DNA of 31,958 nt from CAYZMH01 sp964479445 (GTDB lineage: Bacteria; Bacteroidota; Bacteroidia; Bacteroidales; GCA-2748055), in contig CAYZMH010000032.1 of assembly GCA_964479445.1 (NCBI GenBank), positions 1 to 31,958 on the forward strand, read 5' to 3'. Positions 16,782-24,590 of the stretch are shown piece by piece. The first letter of the stretch is position 1; each line of letters opens with the position of its first letter. The translations under genes were made by a program, and so were the position numbers. The notes beneath the pieces are model-generated. The model had not been told where the DNA came from, ran no database searches, and saw nothing but the letters and a program-made list of their open reading frames with translations.

Positions 16782-17351
16782 ATGAGACGAGTAATCATTC
16801 TGTTAGCATTGATGATCCTTGCCACGGGTCTGCTCAGGGCCCAGCCGCAACGACTGGGGGTGGGACTGACTTTCTCCACGCCCACCCGTTTTAACGGGGC
16901 CAAGACAGGAAACCCCGGACTGAACCTGAAAACCTGGGTTCAGCTGGATAAGCGAAACACCCTCTTCCTGGTTCCCTCGGTGAGTGTTTTCAATCCCCTG
17001 GATGTAAATAAAACCAGTCATGTTACCACCACCTATCTCCTGCATGGTGACCTGGATGTGCACTACAATTTCTTTCATGATAAGACGGTTAAAGTCATTG
17101 CCCTTGCCGGGGTGAATTACTCGCATATCATTTCCCGGAACGAACTGCTGTTTACTCCTCCCGAACCGGTTACCGATGAAGAACACTTTGCCGTTGGGGG
17201 TAACCTGGGTGCCGGGCTGGAGATGCGGATGGGCCCCCTGTGGGATTTTCATGTCACCGGGAAATATGTTTTTTCCGATATCAAGGCATTCGTGATCCAG
17301 GTGCATGCCGTGTACTATTTCCATTCACGAGGCAAAGGATATCGCAGGTAA
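16782..17351 (+). CDS. Small outer-membrane beta-barrel protein
   Basis: A 189-residue protein with a clear signal peptide (RRVIILLALMILATGLLRAQ, cleavage after AQ). The mature part alternates polar and hydrophobic residues in about eight strands, for example LKTWVQLDKRNTLFLVPSV, HGDLDVHYNFF and FHVTGKYVFSDI, as in eight-stranded OmpA/PorT-like barrels of Bacteroidota. No enzymatic motif is present. It has its own promoter and may be co-transcribed with the GH16-like gene that begins 87 nt after its stop. The function is unknown. Confidence 0.75.
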   Translation: MRRVIILLALMILATGLLRAQPQRLGVGLTFSTPTRFNGAKTGNPGLNLKTWVQLDKRNTLFLVPSVSVFNPLDVNKTSHVTTTYLLHGDLDVHYNFFHDKTVKVIALAGVNYSHIISRNELLFTPPEPVTDEEHFAVGGNLGAGLEMRMGPLWDFHVTGKYVFSDIKAFVIQVHAVYYFHSRGKGYRR

Positions 17352-17438
17352 GAGTTGATGGGTATGCATTTTTTCTTATCTTTATTCCTTTAACGGAATG
17401 GTTCCGCTTAGCCGGTAAACCTTATTTAATAGGACATT

Positions 17439-18620
17439 ATGGCAAGTTTACGTTTTATGCTGGGAATGATTCCCGGTACGGAAAAAGTTGAATCGGCCGA
17501 TGATAAACTCAGGGCGGATTTCCAGGCATTCAGGGAGTTTGAGAATTCGGACGAACTGAAGCATTTCCAGGAACTTGAAAAAGAGGTGACTTCCAATGAT
17601 TTTGCCATGCGAAAGCGCAAAATCCTGAAGGAGAAATACAAGGCTTCGGAGGAGTATCGCAAAGAGATGCAGTACAAACAGATGGCCAGGCGGACGAAGA
17701 AAGGAGATGAGCCGGAAGGGTTCAAAGAGCTGGAGTCGTATATCAATTCAGATGAGTTTGTCCGGCGAAAGCAGTACCTGACCATGAAGCCCCGGGAGCG
17801 ATATGAGACCACCGGGGAGTATCGCAGGGAGAAGGAGTATGAAGACCTGAAAAATTCTGAAAAGATCACCTGGTATTTCAGGACCAAAAAGAAGTATCCA
17901 TTTAAAGAGATTGAGCGGTGGGAGCAGACCTTTGATGAGTCGTTCAACGGCAATAAGCTGGATGATAAGAAATGGATGACCCGGTATTTCTGGGGAGATA
18001 AAATTTTGGACAGTCCGTATGCCATGGTCGATGACAAAAGCTTCATCACCGATGGCGGGAATATAGAGTTTTATGACAATAAGCTTCACATTGTAACCCG
18101 CCCGGAGGAGAAAGAGGGGTTACAGTGGAATCCCGAACAGGGATTTTTTAAACACACTTTTGACTATACATCCGGATTGATCAGTACGGCAAAAAGTTTC
18201 CGGCAGAAGTACGGGATCTTCAAGGCCAAGATCAAGATGGCACCCTCTGAAGTCACCCAGGCTTTCTGGATGGTATCCGACACAATGGTCCCCCACATTG
18301 ATGTGGCCAAACTGGAGCGGGGAAAATTCCGGACCAATTTTTTCTGGTCTGCCCGAACCGGACAGCAGCCTTCGCGCTCCTCTTCCAAACTGGGTGGAGG
18401 CCGGTTCAGCCACGATTTTTATATCTTCACCCTGGAGTGGAGTCCGGGCAAGCTTGTCTGGAAGATTAACGACCAGGTATTCAAGACACAGACTTCCGGG
18501 GTACCCCAGGAGGAGATGTATATGGTGTTCAGTTCGGCGCTCAAAGAATTTGCCGGGGGGAACGGATTACCCGCAGCCATGGAGGTGGATTGGGTCCGGG
18601 TTTACAAATTGAAGGAGTAG
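17439..18620 (+). CDS. GH16-like protein with N-terminal helical repeats and altered catalytic site
   Basis: A 393-residue protein with no signal peptide, so probably cytoplasmic. Residues 30-145 hold about five degenerate charged helical repeats of 16-22 residues. They share the pattern S/T-x-D/E-F/Y...Y/L..L/M-K, for example NSDELKHFQEL, SNDFAMRKRKIL, SEEYRKEMQYKQM, NSDEFVRRKQYLTM and TGEYRREKEYEDL. Residues 160-393 resemble the GH16 (laminarinase-like) jelly roll: FDESFNG, SGLISTAKSF, KYGIFKAKIKM, AFWMVSD, FTLEWSPGKLVWKIND and the closing MEVDWVRVYK. The catalytic ExDxxE motif is replaced by His286-Ile-Asp288-Val-Ala-Lys291, so both catalytic glutamates are gone. Glucanase activity is unlikely; a binding or structural role is the better guess. 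The stop is 9 nt from that of the opposing permease gene. Confidence 0.8.
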   Translation: MASLRFMLGMIPGTEKVESADDKLRADFQAFREFENSDELKHFQELEKEVTSNDFAMRKRKILKEKYKASEEYRKEMQYKQMARRTKKGDEPEGFKELESYINSDEFVRRKQYLTMKPRERYETTGEYRREKEYEDLKNSEKITWYFRTKKKYPFKEIERWEQTFDESFNGNKLDDKKWMTRYFWGDKILDSPYAMVDDKSFITDGGNIEFYDNKLHIVTRPEEKEGLQWNPEQGFFKHTFDYTSGLISTAKSFRQKYGIFKAKIKMAPSEVTQAFWMVSDTMVPHIDVAKLERGKFRTNFFWSARTGQQPSRSSSKLGGGRFSHDFYIFTLEWSPGKLVWKINDQVFKTQTSGVPQEEMYMVFSSALKEFAGGNGLPAAMEVDWVRVYKLKE

Positions 18621-18629
18621 ATCCTGGTT

Positions 18630-20435
18630 TTAGAAGCTCCAGAAGATCGGGATAAAGATCATGGAGATGATAAATGCCAGGATATTCAGTGGCAATCCCA
18701 CTTTCCAGTAATCACTGAATTTATAATTACCGATGCTCTGTACAACCAGGTTCGTCTGGTACCCTATGGGTGTGGAGAAGCTGGCAGAAGCGGCTATGCA
18801 GATGGCAATGAAGAAAGGCCGCGGTTCAACCCCCAGCTGTGTTGCTGCTGAAAGGGCGATGGGAAAACTAAGAGCGGCTGCTGCGTTATTGGTAATGATC
18901 TCGGTGAAAATATTGGTAATGATATAGATTGCTGCAAGGACACCGATGGGCCCGAAATCCTTGGATATATTGATTGCAGTACGTGCGATAAAATCGGCTG
19001 CACCGGAATTTTGCAGGGCGCGGCTGAGTCCGAATGCCGCAGCCACCGTAATCAACACGTCCCAGTTTATGGGCTTGGTATATTTTTTCGGTGAGAAGAT
19101 CTTCAGGGAAGCCATCAGTACCATGGTGAGTGCGGCGAAGAAGAACATGTCGAGTTCCAGCTTCCCGTAGGTGGGCAGGTATTTGCCGGCAGTGGCTCCA
19201 ATGACCATCAAAACGGTGAGTGCAATGGCAAACCACCGTTTTCTTTTATTCTTGCTGCTGTCCATATCCCCGATCTCAGAGGCCATATAAAACACCCTGG
19301 ATTCCCCCCAGTAGCGTGTAAAATCATCGGTGGTGAGCAGCACCAGGTTATCGCCCACCTTGAGCTCCACTTTTTCTATGTTGGTGGTGATTCGTTCCCC
19401 GTTCCGGTGAACGGCCATTACCACGGCGTTATAGTGGCCCCTGAAATCAAACTCCTCGATGGTTTTCTGGATTCCCGGGAAGCGTGGAGCAATGACTACT
19501 TCCACCTGTTTCAGGGGTTTGTTCATAAAGGATGGTTCCACATCCTTGAGGGGTTTCAGGGTAACACCGCTTACCTGGGTCAGGTACCCGATATCTTCAG
19601 ATTTTCCCGCCACGATCAGTTCATCTCCCTCTTCCACCTTGAAAGGTGCGTTGGAGATCCGGATATGCTTGCCATCGCGGATCACTGTTTTAACCACGAA
19701 CTCTTTCAGACCGGGGAGTCTGCGCTTCTCAATGACTTTACCGATCATGGAGCTGTTTTCGGGAAGGATCAGGTCGAAGTAATACTCACGGACATCATTG
19801 GGGAAACTGTGCCGGGGTATTTTCTCTCCCGGGAGCAAGCGGTTGGCAAATACATTCATGTAAATGAAGCCGATGATGGCCACGAAGATGCCCACTTTTG
19901 CCAGTTCGAACATCCCGATTCCCTCGATACCGCGATCAAGCATCATTCCGTGAACCACCAGGTTGGTGGAGGTTCCTATGAGCGTACAGGCCCCGCCGAA
20001 GATAGTGGCATAGGAGAGGGGAATCAGGAATTTCTGGCTGGGCAGGCTAAACTTCTCGGCCCATTTTTTGATCATGGGTGCAAAGATGATCACGACCGGG
20101 GTGTTATTCAGGAAAGCGGAAACCCCTGCCACGGGGGCCATGATCTGCATAAGCATGCGGGGGATGGGTTTGCGTTTTTTCGGAAGCAGCAGGGCAGCCA
20201 GCTTGTTGAGTGCGCCGGTTTGTTTAAACCCTTCGCTTACCAGGAAAAGGATACCCACGGTGATCATCCCTTTATTGGAGAATCCGGAGAGAGCCTCCTC
20301 GGAGGAGATGATATTGGTAAGCATGAAGATCACCAGCGCGGTAAAAAGCACGAGCCCGGGACGCATGACCTCCTTCACCAGTGCGATGATCATCAGGAGA
20401 ATAACTGCCAGAGCAATGTAACCCGATAGTGTCAT
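18630..20435 (-). CDS. SLC13/DASS family permease with two RCK_C (TrkA-C) domains
   Basis: A 601-residue inner-membrane transporter. It has an N-terminal half of transmembrane helices (1-200), a cytoplasmic insert (about 210-385) and a C-terminal half (about 405-601). Both DASS signatures are visible: FLNNTPVVI with TLIGTSTNLVV in the first half, and ITNNAAAALSFP with TPIGYQTNLVV in the second. The insert holds two RCK_C domains (about 216-290 and 306-375), each ending in a GDELIVAG/GDNLVLLT pattern; these often bind small regulatory ligands. Known substrates of the family are dicarboxylates, sulfate and other anions; here the substrate is unknown. Its ATG overlaps the stop of the upstream gene (ATGA), which points to coupled translation. 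Confidence 0.88.
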   Translation of the reverse strand: MTLSGYIALAVILLMIIALVKEVMRPGLVLFTALVIFMLTNIISSEEALSGFSNKGMITVGILFLVSEGFKQTGALNKLAALLLPKKRKPIPRMLMQIMAPVAGVSAFLNNTPVVIIFAPMIKKWAEKFSLPSQKFLIPLSYATIFGGACTLIGTSTNLVVHGMMLDRGIEGIGMFELAKVGIFVAIIGFIYMNVFANRLLPGEKIPRHSFPNDVREYYFDLILPENSSMIGKVIEKRRLPGLKEFVVKTVIRDGKHIRISNAPFKVEEGDELIVAGKSEDIGYLTQVSGVTLKPLKDVEPSFMNKPLKQVEVVIAPRFPGIQKTIEEFDFRGHYNAVVMAVHRNGERITTNIEKVELKVGDNLVLLTTDDFTRYWGESRVFYMASEIGDMDSSKNKRKRWFAIALTVLMVIGATAGKYLPTYGKLELDMFFFAALTMVLMASLKIFSPKKYTKPINWDVLITVAAAFGLSRALQNSGAADFIARTAINISKDFGPIGVLAAIYIITNIFTEIITNNAAAALSFPIALSAATQLGVEPRPFFIAICIAASASFSTPIGYQTNLVVQSIGNYKFSDYWKVGLPLNILAFIISMIFIPIFWSF

Positions 20436-21790
20436 ATCCTCTTTTTAGTTGCAGGCCGGGAAGGCATGCTCCTTATCTTCGGCTTTTTGCCATAAAAAAC
20501 ATCGTCCAATTTAGTCGCGAAACGCCGGAAAACCAAATTATTTTTAATTCCCCATCGTATAAAGGCATGCAGCCAGTTGTCGGGGTGACTGAACGGGCAA
20601 TGGATCATGCAGAGTCCGCAATCGGTCCCCGTGATCGTCCAGAACAGGTAACACTGTTCGCTTACGATCTTCCAGCGCTTAACCCCATTATGCTCTTTCC
20701 GCGGTCCATATGGGATCGCCTGCGACGGGCAGACGCGGGCGCATTTACTGCAGTTTTCACAGAAATCGAGCATGGTGGGTTCGGGTTTATGAATTCGGAC
20801 CGGAATGGGCATATTGGTGGTCACCACTGCGATACGGACCCGGGGTCCCAGGCGCGGGGTTATGAGCAGTCCCATGCGGCCGATTGTACCCAGACCGGCA
20901 TCTGCTGCTACGGTCGGGCAGATCACTTCGTAATTGCCATCGATATGGGCAGTTGCCTGGTACCCCATTCGTCGCAGGAACCCGGCCAGGTGGGTGGCCA
21001 TCTGACCCGATTGAAGGTACCGGGCGGATGACTCCAGGACGGTCGGGGCATCCGGGGCAAATTGCATGGCATGATGATCCATTTCAACGGTAAAAGCGAT
21101 GGCATGGGTGTGGTTATTTTCTACCGGTTCATTGAAACGCTCTCCTCGTCCCCGGTGAGAATAGAGGTGGTAGGGTTTCAGGGGGGTAGCCCCGACACTG
21201 TGAGCCCCGGTACGCAGCAGACTTTTTTTCATTTCCCGGTAGATTCCGTTTACATCCCATTCACGGGGAGAGTTCTCGGGTTCTCCCCGGCAAAAAGAGT
21301 GCAGCTGTTCGGTCTTTTCAAAGTTGGATTGGGCCGATGCGAAGAGTTCCGGGTGATAATATCGGGATCCCGGGGAGAGTAATCCCGGTTTCGCCCGGGC
21401 CCTGTCATCGGGGATGCGGTAGGACGGATGACTGTGGTAATACTCCTCGTAACGGGTCGTTCCGGGTACCAACCTTCTCCTTGACAGCACATGATCGGCT
21501 TCGTGGAATTGTGTTTTGGGTTCGGCGGGTTGCATGGGATTTTTTTTGCGGAGCGGAAGAAGCATGATGAGGGAGAAACCCATCATGAGAGAGCCTGTGA
21601 TCATATATACTATCTCAACCACTTCGTTACCGGTAAAAAAAGGCAGAATCAGCATGCCCGGGGGGATGAGGCAGATCAGGATCCACAGGAGTCCAGCCCT
21701 TGTTTCTCTTTCAGAAAAGGAGGTTATGGCGGCGGCGACCGCAAAGAGCAGAGCCCCGGTTAACACTATGGAGAAAATCCATTGGATCAT
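20432..21790 (-). CDS. Membrane-anchored reductive-dehalogenase-like 4Fe-4S protein
   Basis: A 452-residue protein. The N-terminus has three hydrophobic segments (about 4-24, 32-52 and 56-80) and no twin-arginine signal. The region from about 225 to 335 resembles the corrinoid-binding core of RdhA-type reductive dehalogenases: AFTVEMDHHAMQ, HIDGNYEVI, AGLGTIGRMGLLITP and GPRVRIAVVTTNMP. Two [4Fe-4S] motifs follow: Cys344-347-350-354 (CxxCxxCxxxCP) and Cys380-391-394-398 (C, ten residues, CxxCxxxCP). This spacing is the RdhA pattern. The related epoxyqueuosine reductase QueG is less likely because of the anchor and the LGPRVR segment. The reaction could be reductive dehalogenation or another B12-dependent reduction. 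No separate rdhB lies nearby. The ATG at 21790 precedes the first helix. Confidence 0.75.
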   Translation of the reverse strand: MIQWIFSIVLTGALLFAVAAAITSFSERETRAGLLWILICLIPPGMLILPFFTGNEVVEIVYMITGSLMMGFSLIMLLPLRKKNPMQPAEPKTQFHEADHVLSRRRLVPGTTRYEEYYHSHPSYRIPDDRARAKPGLLSPGSRYYHPELFASAQSNFEKTEQLHSFCRGEPENSPREWDVNGIYREMKKSLLRTGAHSVGATPLKPYHLYSHRGRGERFNEPVENNHTHAIAFTVEMDHHAMQFAPDAPTVLESSARYLQSGQMATHLAGFLRRMGYQATAHIDGNYEVICPTVAADAGLGTIGRMGLLITPRLGPRVRIAVVTTNMPIPVRIHKPEPTMLDFCENCSKCARVCPSQAIPYGPRKEHNGVKRWKIVSEQCYLFWTITGTDCGLCMIHCPFSHPDNWLHAFIRWGIKNNLVFRRFATKLDDVFYGKKPKIRSMPSRPATKKRI

Positions 21791-21921
21791 GCCACCCTGT
21801 TTGGTTGGTTCTGCAATAGTACAAAAAATTCACTGCCACCATTTTCCCGGTAGCGTATTATTCATTAACTTGACACAATCTCATTCTTCATGCATGCAAT
21901 ACAAACCCTAATGGATAATCT

Positions 21922-23841
21922 ATGAAACGTCTTTTCATTCTCTGGCTGGGGGTGTGTCTTCCGGTTTATTTCTCCCTGGTCGCTGCCCAGGAACAGCAAC
22001 AGGCCCAGGATGTGATCGATGACAATACCCGCGCCAACCTGATCCTTGATATTGCCAAATACGTGCAATATGATGAATCTTTTGAAGACCAGGATGAGTT
22101 TTCCATCACGATCCTGGATGTCGATGATGAGTTATACTGGAGCGTGGAGCGGTTGGCACAGACCCGGCAATTTATCCAGGGGAAACCGATCCGCGTATAC
22201 CTGTATCCGAAGGCGGATATGTTGAAGCCGACCCAGGTGGTCTACTTCAGCAGTGAAAACGGGTATAAGATCGACCGGATTATCGATCAGATCGAAGGCT
22301 GGAATACACTGATGGTCTCGGAGGGGTATCCTTTTCGCGAATCGATGATCAACTTCCTGGTGGTGGATGGCAAGCCCCGGTTTGAAGCCAATGAGGAGCT
22401 CATGAATGAACATAACCTCCAGGTGGATGAACTGTTCCTGGCGCACGCCATCAAGACACGATCGGATTGGGAAGAGCTGTTCGAGGTGACCGAGGTGGAA
22501 CTGGAGGAAGAGAAGGAGATCACACGCCAGCAGCGGATCTTGATTGCCGAGCAGGACTCCATGATCCGGGCCCAGCTCGAACGGTTGAAAGCTCTTGGCG
22601 AGCAGATCATGCAAAAAGAGCGGGAACTGGAAGAGAAGATACGGTCACTGGTGCAGAAGGAGCAGGAGGTGGAAGTGAAAGACCGGGAGATCGAACAGAA
22701 GGAGCAGGAGATCAGGGTGCAGGCTCAAAAGATCACCGAGCAACAGGAGGAGGTTGAACAGCAGCAGCAGGTACTGGATCAGCAACAGGCAGCGATAAGT
22801 GAGAAGGAGGAGGTGATCGAGGCCCGGGATTCAGAGATCCGTGCACAGGAGGAGAAGATCGCCCTGCAACTGGAATCCCTGCAGAAGCAGAAAATTGTGA
22901 TCATCGCGGCAGTGATCGCGCTGTTGTTGTTGACCGGACTGGCTTATTTCATCTACGTGAACTACCGGAATAAAAAGAAAGCCAACCGGTTGCTGGAAGA
23001 GAAGAATAAAAAGATCACCGCGCAGAACGTGGAGATCCAGAAGCAGAAAGAGCTGGCCGAGATGCAGCGTGACCAGATCGCGTACCAGAAAAAGCATATA
23101 ACCGACAGCATTGAATATGCCCAGAAAATTCAGCGGGCAATCCTGCCGTCGCTGGAGCTGTTTTCGGATGAGATCGATCATTTTGTCCTCTACAAGCCAC
23201 GCGATATTGTCAGCGGTGATTTCTACTGGGTTGACAAGATAGACAACAAACAGATCATTATTGCAGCTGACTGCACCGGTCACGGGGTTCCCGGGGCCTT
23301 TATGAGCATGCTGGGGGTTAGTTTGCTGAACGAGATCATTAATAACCGCCAGATCACCGATGCGGACGATATCCTCAACACCCTGCGAACCTTTGTCATT
23401 AACTCCCTGAACCAGCAGGCCAAAGAGAGCGAAGTGAAGGACGGAATGGACATGACGGTGACGATCATCGATTACAACAGCGATACGCTCTATTATGCAG
23501 GTGCGAATAATCCGCTCTACCACATACGTAATGGCGAACTGACCCAATACAAGGCTGACAAAATGCCGGTATCCATACATGCACGGATGGATCCATTTAC
23601 TCTGCACAAGCTGGATTTGCAGAAGGGAGATACGTTTTATACGTTTTCCGACGGGTACGTAGACCAGTTTGGCGGACCCAACCAGAAAAAATTCCTGGCA
23701 AAGAATTTCCGTAAAGTGTTACTGGAGATCCAGGACTTGCCAATGATTGACCAGGGCAGGCGGCTGGATGAGATATTCGAGGAGTACAGGAAAGATGTGG
23801 AGCAGGTGGACGATGTGGTGGTGATCGGTATCCGGTATTGA
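21922..23841 (+). CDS. YfiR-like sensor, coiled coil, membrane helix and SpoIIE phosphatase
   Basis: A 639-residue signalling protein. A signal peptide (to about residue 22) precedes a YfiR/DUF4154-like domain (30-190) with IAKYVQY, GKPIRVYLY, VVYFSSE and INFLVVDGKPRFEAN. A long Glu/Gln-rich coiled coil (195-322) and one transmembrane helix (326-348) follow. A second short coiled coil leads to a PP2C/SpoIIE phosphatase domain (400-639) with DIVSGDFYW, AADCTGHGVPGAFM, DGMDMTV and TFSDGYVDQFGG, which carry the metal-binding aspartates. A periplasmic signal is probably passed through the coiled coil to a cytoplasmic serine/threonine phosphatase, perhaps acting on an anti-anti-sigma-like protein. 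No such partner gene is adjacent. Confidence 0.87.
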   Translation: MKRLFILWLGVCLPVYFSLVAAQEQQQAQDVIDDNTRANLILDIAKYVQYDESFEDQDEFSITILDVDDELYWSVERLAQTRQFIQGKPIRVYLYPKADMLKPTQVVYFSSENGYKIDRIIDQIEGWNTLMVSEGYPFRESMINFLVVDGKPRFEANEELMNEHNLQVDELFLAHAIKTRSDWEELFEVTEVELEEEKEITRQQRILIAEQDSMIRAQLERLKALGEQIMQKERELEEKIRSLVQKEQEVEVKDREIEQKEQEIRVQAQKITEQQEEVEQQQQVLDQQQAAISEKEEVIEARDSEIRAQEEKIALQLESLQKQKIVIIAAVIALLLLTGLAYFIYVNYRNKKKANRLLEEKNKKITAQNVEIQKQKELAEMQRDQIAYQKKHITDSIEYAQKIQRAILPSLELFSDEIDHFVLYKPRDIVSGDFYWVDKIDNKQIIIAADCTGHGVPGAFMSMLGVSLLNEIINNRQITDADDILNTLRTFVINSLNQQAKESEVKDGMDMTVTIIDYNSDTLYYAGANNPLYHIRNGELTQYKADKMPVSIHARMDPFTLHKLDLQKGDTFYTFSDGYVDQFGGPNQKKFLAKNFRKVLLEIQDLPMIDQGRRLDEIFEEYRKDVEQVDDVVVIGIRY

Positions 23842-23842
23842 A

Positions 23843-23874
23843 AAAACCGGATCTGCATCCTGCAGTCCGGTTTT
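23843..23874. terminator. Strong bidirectional intrinsic terminator
   Basis: AAAACCGGA (23843-23851) pairs perfectly with TCCGGTTTT (23866-23874). The loop itself folds as CTGCA-TCC-TGCAG, giving one long hairpin with a single bulged T. A-tract and T-tract flank it on the two sides, so it can end both the sensor-phosphatase gene and the opposing lipoprotein gene. Confidence 0.85.
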
Positions 23875-23901
23875 ACGGGACCCGCTTTCTGGCGCTGCGG
23901 A

Positions 23902-24135
23902 TCAGTAGCAATCCCAGTAAGAGATTCCACCGGCAATGGAAGTTGCCGAAGAGTTGACCTTGTCATAGTATGCATCACCGCAATAGACCAGGGGGGTTCC
24001 CCTTGTTACGGTTCCGTCATCCCATTCTGTGACCAGTTCGCAGGTTCCGCAATCTTCGAGAATATCACAGGAGGGCATCATCAACGCCACGGCAAACAGC
24101 AGGCCGGCACCGGTTCGGAGTATTCGTTTTTTCAT
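23902..24135 (-). CDS. Small cysteine-rich lipoprotein, unknown function
   Basis: A 77-residue protein with a lipoprotein signal: MKKRILRTG, hydrophobic LLFAVALMM, then PSC with Cys23 as the lipidated residue. The 54-residue mature part has four more cysteines (29, 32, 52, 76), enough for two disulfides or a metal site. The first pair is a CGTC (CxxC) motif. Acidic residues close to Cys23 (CDILED) recall the lipoprotein export signal for surface exposure in Bacteroidota (inference). The motif DGTVTRGTPLVYCGDAY may mark a family of small secreted proteins, but I do not recognise it by name. The gene has its own upstream region and shares the terminator at 23843-23874. Confidence 0.7.
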   Translation of the reverse strand: MKKRILRTGAGLLFAVALMMPSCDILEDCGTCELVTEWDDGTVTRGTPLVYCGDAYYDKVNSSATSIAGGISYWDCY

Positions 24136-24219
24136 AATCGTTTCATTGAGGATTTCTCTGGTTTAATATGATTTAGTAGTTATATAACGATCAAATGATA
24201 TGTAGTTTGTAACTCCCGG

Positions 24220-24280
24220 ATCAGGCAGAACCCAATCGCAGCGCTCCCTTTCCGGTTTCTTGCAAGCCTTGCTGCCTGAT
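24220..24280. repeat. Inverted repeat with 9-bp arms
   Basis: ATCAGGCAG (24220-24228) and CTGCCTGAT (24272-24280) are perfect complements around a 43-nt loop. The loop contains a further small hairpin, GCAAG-C-CTTGC (24262-24272). This could be part of a structured RNA or a protein-binding site. Confidence 0.55.
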
Positions 24281-24484
24281 TCTTACTGTACGGCCTTGCT
24301 CGTTATTTAGTATATTCTCAGATCTATATACTTATACAAGATCTGTTATGAATTGGTTGCAATATGTGATAAATTTAACGGTTTAATTCAGAAAAAGGAA
24401 ATATTCAGCAACGTTTTGACAAGGTTGGGCCGTCCTGCTGTTCGGGGTGCAGCGACCGGTTTCCGGGATTACGCGCAACTTTTT

Positions 24485-24526
24485 GTTCCGTGTAAACAGA
24501 TTCTGACAAAAAATTTACACGGGAAC
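24485..24526. repeat. Inverted repeat with 12-bp arms upstream of the AsmA-like gene
   Basis: GTTCCGTGTAAA (24485-24496) pairs with 24514-24526 (TTTACACGG, bulged G, GAAC). The loop is 17 nt. It lies 65 nt before the start codon at 24591 and could act as a leader hairpin or operator. Confidence 0.6.
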
Positions 24527-24590
24527 CATGGAGCAACCGGACGGACGGCGTATATTGCATCTTGATAAGGTAATAAAGAATGTGTAAAGG

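Larger units (their letters stand above)
24136..24590. other. 455-bp intergenic region with two inverted repeats, no gene seen
   Basis: This stretch separates the small lipoprotein gene from the AsmA-like gene. It must hold promoters for both directions, but no exact TAnnTTTG match is visible. TATATTGC at 24551-24558 is the closest upstream of the AsmA gene. The reading frames are short and not protein-like. Besides the inverted repeats listed separately, the 8-mer GCCTTGCT occurs twice (24266-24273 and 24293-24300). Confidence 0.6.

Noticed and set aside
19407..20429. A 340-codon plus-strand frame opposite the permease
   Set aside because: His/Gly/Asp-rich shadow; the minus-strand frame has the DASS motifs.
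24353..24565. A 70-codon open frame in the gap before the AsmA-like gene
   Set aside because: No ribosome-binding site or recognisable motif, and it runs through the 12-bp inverted repeat.
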